DNA from: Poa pratensis
Taxonomy: Eukaryota > Streptophyta > Magnoliopsida > Poales > Poaceae
Length of the DNA: 64,000 nucleotides
Direction: 5' to 3'
Assembly: GCA_947311845.1 (NCBI GenBank)
Contig: CAMZMU010000020.1
Location: forward strand, 36,307,398 to 36,371,397
Under the pieces are notes generated by a model. That model did not search any database. It worked only from the letters and a program-made list of their open reading frames with translations, and was not told the DNA's origin. Positions 32,765 through 43,800 of this stretch are shown one piece after another (the first letter of the stretch is position 1; every line of letters begins with the position of its first letter). Made by a program: the position numbers and the translations under genes.

Positions 32765-33236
32765 ATGTCTTCTTGCGGCTCGAACAAGGAAGGCTACGCT
32801 GCCAGGCGTCGCCGCGAACTTCAGCGGGACATCAACAATGGAGCTTTTGTCGATTGGTCTACTGAGGAGGAGATTGCCGCCAGGAGGGCGGACATGGAGC
32901 GCAGCGTCTTGGAGGAAGTTAGGAGGGTACCATCACGTCGTCCCGCAGGAGAAGCAACTGGGGGATCAAGGCCAAGCAACCCCACTTTTGTGGGATCCAT
33001 TAACTATCAGTGCTTTTTCTCATAATGCACAGGGAAGAGTGCCGCCAAGACCGGAGTCTTTTTCAATCCCTGTCGTTTCTGAAGCACACAGAGTTACTGA
33101 TCAATTTTGTGAGCAATACCGTGTTCTTCGGGAAGAAGTGGAAATACTTCAAGAGGAGAACACTCGTCTTCGCCGGATGTTGCAACGTTTCCTCACTCCT
33201 ATTACTGTGGTGCCACCATCTCCACCAAGGGAGTAA
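32765..33236 (+). pseudogene. Short 3' ORF of element 2, coiled-coil protein, frameshifted
   Basis: The ATG at 32765 opens an Arg-rich protein (EGYAARRRRELQRD, STEEEIAARRADMERSVLEE). A one-base shift near 33000 moves reading to another frame that ends at 33236 with FCEQYRVLREEVEILQEENT, a clear short leucine-type coiled coil, and a Pro-rich tail. It is about 156 residues when taken together. It matches no family I recognise. It occupies the position of the Athila-like ORF in element 1 but is not visibly similar to it. Confidence 0.45.
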
Positions 33237-33261
33237 TTCGTCATGGTAACAACACACCCTC

Positions 33262-33286
33262 AGCTTGTTCCAAGCTTGGGGGGAGT
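33262..33286 (+). promoter_or_regulatory. Internal polypurine-like tract with hairpin
   Basis: The perfect hairpin AGCTTG-TTC-CAAGCT leads into TGGGGGGAGT. It lies 26 nt after the last ORF and about 1.6 kb before the terminal tract. Confidence 0.6.
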
Positions 33287-34886
33287 GTTTTCAGTATCAT
33301 TATCTTTTATCTTTACCTTCTAAATTTTGTGGTAGTATCATGAGTAGAGAAGTTATCATATGAGATGGTTTGCAATGTGGAGTGTCACTCCTTAGTTGGT
33401 TATCAATGTATCCGTTGGTGTGAGGTTGCTTTTGTTTGGAATATTAATGAGAAGTTTTATCTTTACTTCCTGCACACCTTATTTTAGTTTGCAAATTCTT
33501 TTCATATGCTGATCTTGATGTTAGTAGTAGCGTCACTTTGGGTGCAGCAAATCTAGTTGGTTGTGGCAAACTTAGCATTGGTCAGTAGCAACAATACTTT
33601 GAAGCTTAAGTAGAGAAGAGAGAACTTCTTGCAAAAATATTATCCCTGTTATCTTTCTTTCTTGTTAGCCCATGAGATTAGCATTCTTGAGTTTAAATAT
33701 TTGTGCTTACAAGGAAGATAGCATGATTGTTTTTATTACATCTATGTTTGTTTGTTTTTCTCAACTCTTATGCTTGCTACCAAACCTTGCTAGCCTAAAC
33801 CCTGTACTGAGAGGAAATACTTCTCGTGCATCCAAAACCTTTAGCCACTACCCTCCAGAGTGTCCACATAACTTCCTATGCATGGTATTTCATCGCCACT
33901 CCAAGTAAATTTGTCATGTGCTACCTTTAAAACATTCAAATACTCCTTTTTGTGTCACTGTTTACCAAGCTCATAAGGACGTGGTAGTTGGGTTTGTCAT
34001 CTTCCATGCTAATTTAATTTTCTCAGACTAGCAGCTTACATCTGCTTATCTATTTTATATTGCACAAGAGCTGGTTAGACCACTGTAAAGTAATTAAATA
34101 GACACTCCTCCATGGTTTGAGATTGTTGGCAGGCACCCAAGGATTCGGATAGCCATGGTTTGTGAAAAGAAATGGTGGGGAGGAGTGTCAAAGCTATAAG
34201 TGCATAATATAATGCAAAGTATATAAATTCTCGGAACCGCTCTAAAAGTTGGTTAGCATGGAAGATGATAAGAACTCTATCGCTGATTTGTTGACCATTA
34301 GCATACACCTCTCAAAACAATTTTTACATCTGTTTTAAAAATAAAAAGCTCTAGCACATGATCTAATCTCTGCTTCCCTCTGCGAAGGGCCTATCTTTTA
34401 CTTTTATGTTGAGTCAGTACACCTATTTCCTCTTTCTTTAAGCAAGCATTTGCGTTGTTGAGATACAACCATCTATAGACTGTAATACTTTCAATCATGT
34501 CTTTTATTCTTCCTTTGTTTGAGCACAAAGACTTTTATCTATGAGAATATAACTTTGAAAGTTTTTCTTTGACTGCAAAGAGAACCGTGATGGTTGAGCA
34601 TGCAAGTTCTGCGATATAGCTCTAGTATAAAGACTCTTCTTGAAAGATAAGTTAAATTGTTGATTGTTCTCTGACCAAGAACAAAGGTTGCCACCACCAA
34701 TTGATTTCTTTTATGTACCTTTATTTGTGGTTGTTTCATTACTTGTTTCAAGTTAAGTTATATACAGAGAAGTTGTTGTTTAAAATTATTTGTTTTGTTA
34801 AGTAAATATTGATGCTCCTTGTCTGTATTCTTTATTACCGACACTTCACTCCATAAACCTGTGGTCTTGTTTACTGAGCTCAGTTT
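33287..34886 (+). other. Element 2 3' non-coding region
   Basis: 1.6 kb without a gene. Conserved blocks shared with elements 1 and 5 include one near 33790-33930 (CTGTACTGAGAGG, CACTCCAAGTAAATTT), the hairpin at 34101-34189, and one at 34345-34420 (CTCTGCGAAGGGCC). Confidence 0.65.
34101..34189 (+). ncRNA. Conserved long hairpin in the 3' non-coding region (element 2 copy)
   Basis: The arms GACACTCCTCC and GGAGGAGTGTC are perfectly complementary (11 bp) around a 67-nt interior holding two CCATGG words. It is a homologue of 11010-11097 and 58016-58102. Confidence 0.6.
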
Positions 34887-34923
34887 TCGCTTGGGGACAA
34901 GCGAGTCTAAGCTTGGGGGGAGT
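34887..34923 (+). promoter_or_regulatory. Element 2 polypurine tract with upstream GGGGAC-loop hairpin
   Basis: The hairpin TCGCTT-GGGGAC-AAGCGA (34887-34904) comes first. A 4-nt spacer and AAGCTTGGGGGGAGT (34909-34923) follow, ending at the LTR. Confidence 0.8.
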
Positions 34924-36831
34924 TGAGACGTCCATTTTGCATCACTATTTTATATCATAATTTACTGTTATTCATCGATATATTTCATATTAATACATGT
35001 TACTTATGTTATTTTATCTTATTTTGCATGTTTGATGATTATTGGGGATTTATCTGCCGGAGCCAGATTTCAGCTGGAAAAAGCACCGTCAAGCTAATAT
35101 ATTTGCGAAACTCCAAAAATCATGAAACTTTCGCCGAAGTTCCTATTTTTCCAGATGATGGAGCTAGCCAAAAGGGGAGCTCCAGGTGGGCCAGGTGGGT
35201 GATCACCATCATTTATATGCATTATTCAGAGCCCTAAAACCCTAAAAACCTCACTGCATTAGTATCCAGTACTGCATTTATCTGCATTTTACAGTGCTTT
35301 CATCCATTTTGCAGTTCAGTGCGCAAAGGCACACAATCTTCAGAAGATCCAGTGTAGAAGTGAAGCAAGAAGCACCACACATGTGAACCCAGTGCAGCAG
35401 AGAAGATGGCCATGATCAACAAGTTGAAATCCAGCCAGAAATCCAGATGAACTTATGTTGACAGACAGTGAATAGTGCACTGACAAAGAAATTCAAATTC
35501 TTGTCAGCTCAAGTGCAAATGCAAGGATGTGCTATCTGAAGGAAGTCCAAAGGAACATAATTGAGCAAGATTGGAGCATCAAAACAAGAAGAAATCATGT
35601 CAAAAGAGGAAAAACCCCTCTGTGCAAGAAAGTGAACAGTTAACTGACAGAGTGCATTTCTGTCAGTTAACTCAAACTCTCCAAACCAAAATGAAGCAGT
35701 GCTCAAGTGTTGGCAGCAGCAGGTCCCAAAGAAGATAAGAAGCAATTCAAATGAGTTTGAACCAGAAGGAGGGAAGAGATCAACTTGGAGATCAAGCAAA
35801 CCAAAAAGGGAATAAAGGCATAAAGTGCAAAAGGAGGGAACAGCCCATGTGCAAGAAAGGAAGGGAAGCTTCACCACCTCTCCACCATTCGGGTCACACC
35901 TCCACCACAAAGGGAAAAAGGAGTATAAAGCCACCACACCACCACAGCAACCATCCGCATCCGCATCCACAATCCATCACCCATCCATCCACCTCACTCC
36001 ATCCCATCCACAGCCACCACAAAACCACCTTTTCGGCCACCAACTCCACCAAGAACACCAAGAACAGCAAGAAAAGAGAAGAACAAGAACAAGACCAAGA
36101 GCAAGATGAACATGGAGACTAGGAGAAGAAGGCCAAGGCCTTGGTGAACTGAAGCTCATGATCTGCAACTCTACTTCCACCCTTGTCTTCACCTCTGATT
36201 CCCCTGCTTCGACTAGGATTTCAGTGAGCCACAGCCAAGGAACTCTCTCCATTCTTCTGTGTAATATTGTGTTGAACTGAGTAGATCATTCATCTTTAAG
36301 TAGGGCTTGTGATATTTGGCTACTGTAGTGAATTGAGTGACACAGTTTTCTGTCTTTACTGGATATTTGCATGATCTACTTGTTGTGTGGTTTGATCTGT
36401 GTGTGTAAGGCAAGTCCCTGCATACTTTGTGTTGTAATTCCATCCCTAGCCTCCAATTGCTTGTTAACTCACTTTGATCTGGCTTGACAACCCAGAAAGA
36501 AGTGATCTTTCTGTTAATTTTCCTTCTCTGCCTAAACCTGCTAAAAACCCCTTGCTTGCATGACTAGTCTCTGCAAGTTGTTGAAGTAATTCTTGTTCCC
36601 TGTCTAAACCTTGCTTGGATCCTTGCAGTGGACTTGATTGACAACCAAGAACCTGCAAGTTAAATTCTGAATTTGCTCTGCTAAAATCCTTTTCCAAAAC
36701 CCTTTCTTTTCTGAAGTGAAAACCTACAACTTTTTGAATTAGTCTAGCTTCTGCCAAAACTTAGAACCAACATAACTTTGTTGATCCCTGTGGAGACGAT
36801 AACAAACCCCCCCTATATCAGCAAGTGATCA
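34924..36831 (+). repeat. Mosaic LTR: first 215 bp from element 2, remainder from element 3
   Basis: 34924-35138 matches 18937-19151 with two mismatches, then similarity stops abruptly after CGCCGAA. The rest (35139-36831) is LTR-like, with TTCCTATTTTTCCAGA as in the element 5 LTR, ACCCTAAAAACC after a GC-poor promoter region, and an end at AGTGATCA, 4 nt before a PBS. Open frames within it (35509-35970, 35751-36252) have no domain. This is the junction of elements 2 and 3. Confidence 0.7.
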
Positions 36832-36835
36832 AAAT

Positions 36836-36853
36836 TAGCGCCGTTGCTGGGGA
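36836..36853 (+). other. Element 3 primer binding site, mutated
   Basis: TAGCGCCGTTGCTGGGGA differs from the tRNA-Asp PBS of elements 1, 2 and 5 at two positions, both transitions (G to A, C to T). Confidence 0.75.
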
Positions 36854-37073
36854 TTGACTTATGTTTGGAACTTTGCAGTGCAGTAGACTAGGCTGTGTGG
36901 TTAAATTGATGAACTTTTTGCATGAACTGATGCTTGTGATGCTTTTAGTCCTGCGATCTGAAACTAGAATTGTTATTTGGAGATTTAGTTCACTAACCCT
37001 TGATAAAAGTTCATGTTTGTGCTTGTGTGTAGAGGAACCATGATCTCCTTTCTGCAGTGTTTTGACTTTGTTG

Positions 37074-39066
37074 ATGCAGTCTTCTGAAGATTCACCTCTT
37101 CCTCCACATGATCCAGAGCCTGAGAGAACATTTCTTGCAAGAAGAAGAGCGGCATCAGTGTCCTCAGTAGAAGAAACAGAGGAAAGGGAATCAGTTATCA
37201 ACATGGGTGACAAAAAGTTGAGAGATTTGTGGATCCCCAAGGATCAGGTTTCAAATGCAGATGTTGTTATGCCTGCCATCCAGGCAAATAACTGGGAGAT
37301 CAAGCCTGCATTAATCAATATGGTGCAGCACAATCCATTTAAAGGCCTTAGAGTCCACATGAGCATGTCAGGAATTTCCTGGAGTATTGCAATACTCTGA
37401 AGCACAATGGTGTACCTCCTGAAGCAATTAGGATGCAGTTATTCCCCTTTTCACTATCAGGAACTACAAAAAAATGGTTTCATGCATTGCCAGCTCATTG
37501 TAGAGATACTTGGGAGCATTTGGTTAAAGCTTTCTTTGAGAGATATTTTCCACCTACCAAGGCAGCTGAGTGCAGAGACAAAATTACAAGATTTGTGCAG
37601 TATGATGGTGAGAGTTTGTATGATACTTGGCAGAGATATCAAGGCCTAATCAGGATGTGTCCCAATCATGGTCAAGAGCAGTGGTTAATTCTGCAGACTT
37701 TTTACAAAGGTTTGACATAGCAGACTAGAGCCTTTGTAGATTCTGCTGCTGGTGGAGGCATTATGAACAAGACCCTTGATGAAGCCACTGAGTTAATTGA
37801 GAGCATGGCTTCACACAATTTTTCCTGGACCAATGAGAGAGCAGTTCATCCAATTCATCAGGCTAACAGTGGTCAAAATGCTTTGGAAGCCAAGCTTGAT
37901 AGCCTGACAACACAGTTAGCTCAGCTCATGCAGGAGAAGAACAGTAAGGCAATTGTGCTTGTCAATCAAGTTTCAGTTACTTGCCAGATATGTGGTATTG
38001 AAGGGCATTCTTCTCATGAGTGTTCTTTGTTGGCTCCTCCCAAAAATCAATTGGCAGAAGTGAATTATGCTCAGAACCAAGGTGTTTTTTCTCAAATCTA
38101 CAATCCTTCTTGGAGGAACCATCCCAACCTTTCTTACAAGAATGCAAATCAGCAGAGCTATCCTGAAGCAAACCAACCGAATTATGCTCAAACAGCTCAG
38201 CAAAATTTCAGGCCTCAAGGCAATATGTAGTACCAGCAACAACAACAGCAGCAAGCAGCTCGACAAAATGCTTCTACAAGCAACAGCATGATGAGGCTGC
38301 AGAAATAAATGTTTAGTGGAATGCATGAAACCATGAAGATGCAGTCAGAATTGTTTTTCAAGACAATGCAGACACTCATAGCTGGGATATCCAATGCCCA
38401 AGTAATTCAGCCTGAAAACAAGTTGCCTGCACAAGCTGAGAAAAATCCTAAGCAGTGTGGAGATATTGAGACAGTAGAGGCAGTAACAACAAGAAGTGGA
38501 GTAAATACAGCTCCAGTACTGAAAACACCGCCAATGATGCCTTATGTTGCTCCACAGAGAAGATTACAAGTACAGCAACCTGTTGTCCCTGAAAACACTG
38601 TAGTAAATCCTGAAAAGACAGTTGAACCAGCTGCTGAAGCTGAAAAGCCAGAAAATTCAGTGGAAAAGGCAGTGGAAAATGTTCCTACAGTTGGCAAACC
38701 AGAAGTTACTATAGCAAGTCCAGTTCCTGCAGTGTTGAGACCTGTTGCACAAAAGGTCCCATTTCCAGAGAGATTAGAGAAAACTAATGAAGAAAAGCAA
38801 TATGCCAAGTTCTTGGAGACAATGAAGGAAGTGCAAATTACCATTCCTATCTTGGATGCAGTTCTACACATCCCTCTGTTTGCAATTTGTTTCAAAGATC
38901 TGATTACCAAGAAGAGAACTCTTGAAGATCCTGAAATTGTTGCATTGACAGAAGACTGCAGTGCTGTCATTCTGAATTATATGCCTAAGGAGCTTGGTGA
39001 TCCAGGAGTTTTAGTATCCCTTGTGTGGTTGGAAAAAGAACATTCACAACATTGTGTGATTTAGGT
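37074..39066 (+). pseudogene. Element 3 gag with zinc knuckle and linker
   Basis: The ATG at 37074 follows a T-rich leader. A frameshift near 37350 breaks the N-terminal part. The core runs IRMQLFPFSLSGTTKKWFHA, then AFFERYFPP and MCPNHGQEQWLILQTFYKGL, and a stop (TAG, 37718). A CX2CX4HX4C knuckle, CQICGIEGHSSHEC, lies at about 37980-38022. TAG at 38227 and TAA at 38306 interrupt the Gln-rich linker. The TTRSG motif (near 38490) and a Pro/Glu-rich spacer lead to protease. It would form the particle and bind RNA. Confidence 0.85.
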
Positions 39067-40892
39067 TCCTCAGTTAGTGTTCTACCCTTGGCTGTCAGTC
39101 AAACCTTGCAGTTAGGAGCTCTAAAGCCCACATCCATGACACTGCAGTTAGCTGACAGAACACTGAGGAAACCAGCCGGAATTCTTGAAGATGTGCCAGT
39201 ACAAGTTGGAAACTTTGCTTATCCAGTTGATTTTGTGGTGCTGGAAATGAAAGATAACTCTGAGTCAATGATTTTAGGCAGGCCATTCTTGGCAACAGCA
39301 GGAGCAATAATAGATGTAAAAGGTGGAACACTAAAATTGCAATTTGGTCCAGAACAAGCAGAATTCAGCATGAGGCATGCTTCTCACCTCCCCAATGTTT
39401 TAGAGCAATGCCATGCTATTGATATAGTTGACAAGAGTGTCATTGAGTATTTGAAGGAATTGCAGTCTAAAGAACCTGAAGTACAAGTGTTTGTCACAGC
39501 TAACAACTCAAAACATCAGGAATTGTTTGGAATTACTCTCTGCAGTGATACTTCTGAAAATGGTGAAAGAGAAGCAACCCATCAGTCTCACAACTCTATC
39601 GTAGAGTTAAAAGAATTACCGAGCATCTGAAGTACTCCTTCTTGGAGAAAGAAAAAATTCATCCAGTAATAATTAGCTCTGTTGTGGATAGTGAACAGGA
39701 ACAAAGTCTGTTGTCAGTGTTGAGATTGTACAAGAATGTGATTGGTTATTCCATTGATGACATCAAGGGAATTGATGAGAAAGTTTGTTCACACAGAATA
39801 CACTTGGCAGAAGATAGTACACCTACAAGAGAGGGGCCGAGAAGATTAAATCCTGCTATGCAAGAAGTGGTGAAAAAAGGAGGTTCTAAAACTCCTTCAG
39901 GCAGGCATGATTTATCCCATCTCTGACAGTGAGTGGGTGAGTCCTATCCACATTGTGCCCAAGAAAGGAGGCTACACAGTGGTAGAAAATGAAGATGGTA
40001 GATTGATGACCACAAGACCTGTCACAGGATGGAGAATGGTTAATGATTTCAGGAAACTGAACAAAGCAACAAGAAAATATCATTTTCCTTTACCTTTCAT
40101 GGATCAGATGTTGGAAAGATTAGCAGGGCAGGAATTTTATTGTTACCTGGATGGATATTCTGGATTTCTCCAAATCCCAATACACCCAGTTGACCAAGAA
40201 AAAACAACTTTCACCTGTCCTTATGGAACTTTTGCTTACAAAAGACAGTCTTTTGGTTTGTGTAATGCACCTGGCACATTTCAGAGATGTATGATGTCAA
40301 TATTCTCTGACTACATTGAAAGAATCATGGAAGTGTTCATGGATGATTTTACTGTTTATGGCAGAGATTTTGTCACTTGTCTGAAGAACTTGACAGTTGT
40401 GTTGCATAGATGTTCAGAGCAGAATTTGATTCTTAACTGGGAGAAATGCCACTTTTTAGTAACTGAAGGCATAGTGCTTGGACACATGGTTTCTGCCAGA
40501 GGGATAGAAGTGGATAAAGCAAAAGTAGATGTGATTGCAAAATTACCTCCTCCAGAAAATGTGAAAGGAATTCAGAGTTTCTTGGGCCATGCTGGTTTCT
40601 ACAGAAGATTTATCAAGGATTTCTCTCTCATTGCTAAACCGCTCACTCACCTGCTGAATCATGATGTGCAGTTTGTGTTTGATGAAGCATGTCTGCAAGC
40701 ATTCAACAAGCTAAAAGAAGCTTTGATCACAGCTCCCATAGTGTAGCCACCTGACTGGAATTTGCCTTTTGAGCTGATGTGTGATGCCAGTGATTTTGCA
40801 GTAGGAGCAGTGCTTGGTCAGAGGAAGGAGAAAGCTGACCATGTGATTCACTATGCCAGTAAAACACTAGATGATGCTCAGATCAACTACAC
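39025..40892 (+). pseudogene. Element 3 protease, reverse transcriptase and start of RNase H
   Basis: Protease: TLCDLGSSVSVLP, with DLG in place of D(T/S)G, and SMILGRPFLATAGAIID. Frameshifts occur near 39617 and 39885. RT (39907-40746): WVSPIHIVPKKGG, CYLDGYSGFLQIPIHP, SFGLCNAPGTFQRC, the catalytic MEVFMDDFTVYG and [19 protein letters not shown] at 40744 replaces a Gln codon. RNase H starts at [18 protein letters not shown] and is cut at 40892 by the solo LTR. Reading resumes after 46034. Confidence 0.9.
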
Positions 40893-43800
40893 TGTGGGGA
40901 CCCCGGATTAGGTATCCGAGATACCCGTTATGTTTCCTGCAACAATCCCATGATCAGTTGGTTGTTGCACATAACTCGAATTGATATCACAGAACACCCA
41001 TAAATACCGAATAAATTTACTTACTTGATTGAAGCCATAACTTCATCAGGTACTCGCAGCGGAAATCACCAATTCAACGTGGAGCCCAAGTCACTTGCCA
41101 ACCCTACAGGCAGCTGACTGGGAAGCGCCCTAGTTCGCATTGACGTTACTGAAGTCTTCTTCTTCGAACTGTTCTTCTTCAAAATCTGGCTAAGACAATA
41201 GCCAGGGACGAAACCAATATAAGTACATTTGAATGTACTCGCAAACTACCCCCGGAATGAGCATGCACTACTCTTTTATTGTTTACATAAAACTTCGTTT
41301 GCTTTGAAAACTCTATATCCTTGTTGAAAAGGGCAGGATAGACTTTTGTTTGATAAACTTTGTTTTGAAATCTCTATACCTTTATTGAAAAAAAGAAAAG
41401 AAGGCTTTTAGAACTTTTCCCATGAATCTGTATTTGTAAGAAGTCTCGTTTAAAACGTTTTCCCGAAAATACATCTTTGTTGAAAAAGGTAAGAAGTCTC
41501 TTTTATAAATATTTTCCCGGAAAATCACCATTTGTTTATTTCTCCAAAAACTCCTCTTTTTCCGACCAGAACCATTCCTGGTCAAATCAGTTTTCCAACA
41601 ACCTTCTACCAACCCCTTGGTATAGTTGCATAAAACATTTTCCACTTTCAGGACACAAAACTTTGCACTTCTCGATCATAGCCCCTCAGGGTCCTCCTCT
41701 TTTCCAGCAACCTCATACCGACTCGTCGGTATAGTTGCACAAATACAACATCTCCATTTTCCTCTTTAAATCTTAAACATTTCCAAAACTTGCACATGGT
41801 CAAAGCAGTTCTTTCCAACTGTCCGTATCCGAGGACTCGGCTATTCGAATAGTTTTAACCCTCTGCAGAGGTAGCACGCTTTTCCCACACCCATCCGGTA
41901 ACTCATCGTGTCAGCCGCGTCCCGCCATACAAGGTGTATGCGAAGTTGAGTCACCGACCATAGCCTGTCCTTTGCTCATGCTAGTATAGGATCCTACCGC
42001 TACGAAATTATCATCCTTTCCATCAACACCCAGTCCAGATTCCCCGTCGGGAAACCTAAGTGTGAGGACTCGTAGTTCTGCCCGGCGAGCGAACCCTTCA
42101 ATCCCCCATCCTCAGATGCCAGGACCCAGGTCAGGGGGTAGGTCGCCATGACCATCCCCTCATGGAACGAGGTCATCCTCGTTGTTGAGGCATCCAGTAC
42201 TAATATGAGCAAACTATATGACTACGCCCTTTCCCATAGGTGGGTAAATGTGGTCGCACAGGGTATTGGTTGTTCTGTAAGTACAAGGACACAATGTGCA
42301 TTTTTCATAAACATCACCATTCACCATTTCTCCATTTCCACACCGACATCTCGGTATTCCACCACCACACAAGTATTTTCCAAAGGAGTTTTGAGTAAAC
42401 AATATTTTTCCCATCCTATAGTTTGGAAAAGAAATTCCAGCTAATATCTCCAGATAGGGTGTCAAAATAATATACTTATTTTTTGGAAAAGGTTTTCAAA
42501 ATCATAGCTTTTGTGGCAAACACCACATAAATAACTTTTGCTCTTTATAAGTAAAACATGTGAACCAAAATAGATGTATATAAATGCAAGCTCAGAGGAT
42601 AGCTTGCCTGATTTCAGCATGACGTTCCTGGACTTCTCCTCATTGATCAAAGAAATAAACTCTCATCGTTCTCCGATAAATCCTTTCCAAATACCACCCC
42701 GGTAGCGTTTATCTCTAGCGTCGCAACATGAAAATAAAATAACACGCAATAAGCAAACCAAACCACAAGTGGTATACAGACAAGTAACCAACTGTAAGCG
42801 CCAAACTAATCGTTCGAGCAACAACTAGAATCTACACTTACGAGGGCCTTATTTTGATCAGTAGTCTATCACCTATACGCGGGCTAGGTACATTAATCAC
42901 AAAACTATCTGAGGCGAAGGTTAACAACAAGCACCTCCTGTTGAACAGGAAATACTTCAAACAAAAGTTAGGCCACTAATTAATCTCTATGAGTGGAACC
43001 TTCACAACAAGTTAGGGTGTGATAAAGTGAAACACTAGGAACCTAGCAAAATTGGGTTTGCTCCAAAAATCATTACAGATTAATTTATAAAATCCCTTTT
43101 TAATCTGCCCTTTTGTTAATTTATTTTAAACAACGTTACAAAATAACTATCCATATTTGGAAACAAGATGGAACATGAAGGTCATCATTTTCTGAACATT
43201 TTAAGTGGTCAAACTTAATTTTTGGATCCTTATTTTTAAAGATATGAATTTTCCTAATTTGTTTTATATTCTGCCATTTTCTTTATTTTAATAAAACATT
43301 AAATAAACTAATTTATTTGGATAGGTGAGTTATACCAAAAGACAGGTATTATTTTTCTGAACATTTTGGTATCTTGTTGGTAATTTTTGGATCAATATTT
43401 AATTAGTTATGAATTTTACAAAAATCATTTTATATTCTGCCCTTTTACTAAAGTGCAAGGAAAAGTTATTTCCAGTGTTTAATTCAACATGAAAATGATG
43501 TTAAGAGGTGAAGTTATTTCTCCTGATCATTTTGATATATTGTTTGCTATTTTTGGATTAGTATTCAAAAAGATATGGATTTTAGAAACTTAATCCATTT
43601 TCTGTCTTTTCTTTTATTTTCCAGAAATTCTAACGAAACGTTTTGCACCGAGGGGCTGGCTAGCCACTGCCACTGTCATGCGGGCCCGAGGCCACGCTGG
43701 CGCTGACTGGGCGTGTGCGGGCTGTGCTGTCCACCGCGGTCACTGACCGGTGGGGCCCACCTGTCAGTGCGGAAAAAGAAAGGAAAAGGAGTGCGCCGTG

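Larger units (their letters stand above)
18937..35138 (+). mobile_element. Element 2: Athila/Tat-like gypsy retrotransposon with near-intact pol
   Basis: A 5' LTR, tRNA-Asp PBS, gag, protease, RT-RNase H-integrase, internal promoter-like block, short 3' ORF, 3' non-coding region, polypurine tract and the first 215 bp of a 3' LTR follow in order. It is inserted in the LTR of element 1 after CGTGC (18932-18936). The matching right flank is absent. Only two mismatches separate the 215 shared LTR bases, so it is younger than its host element 1. Element 2b interrupts gag. Confidence 0.9.

Noticed and set aside
35509..36252. Overlapping open frames of 90-150 codons on both strands
   Set aside because: They lie inside the mosaic LTR, are low-complexity (His, Pro, Thr, Lys) and have no domain.
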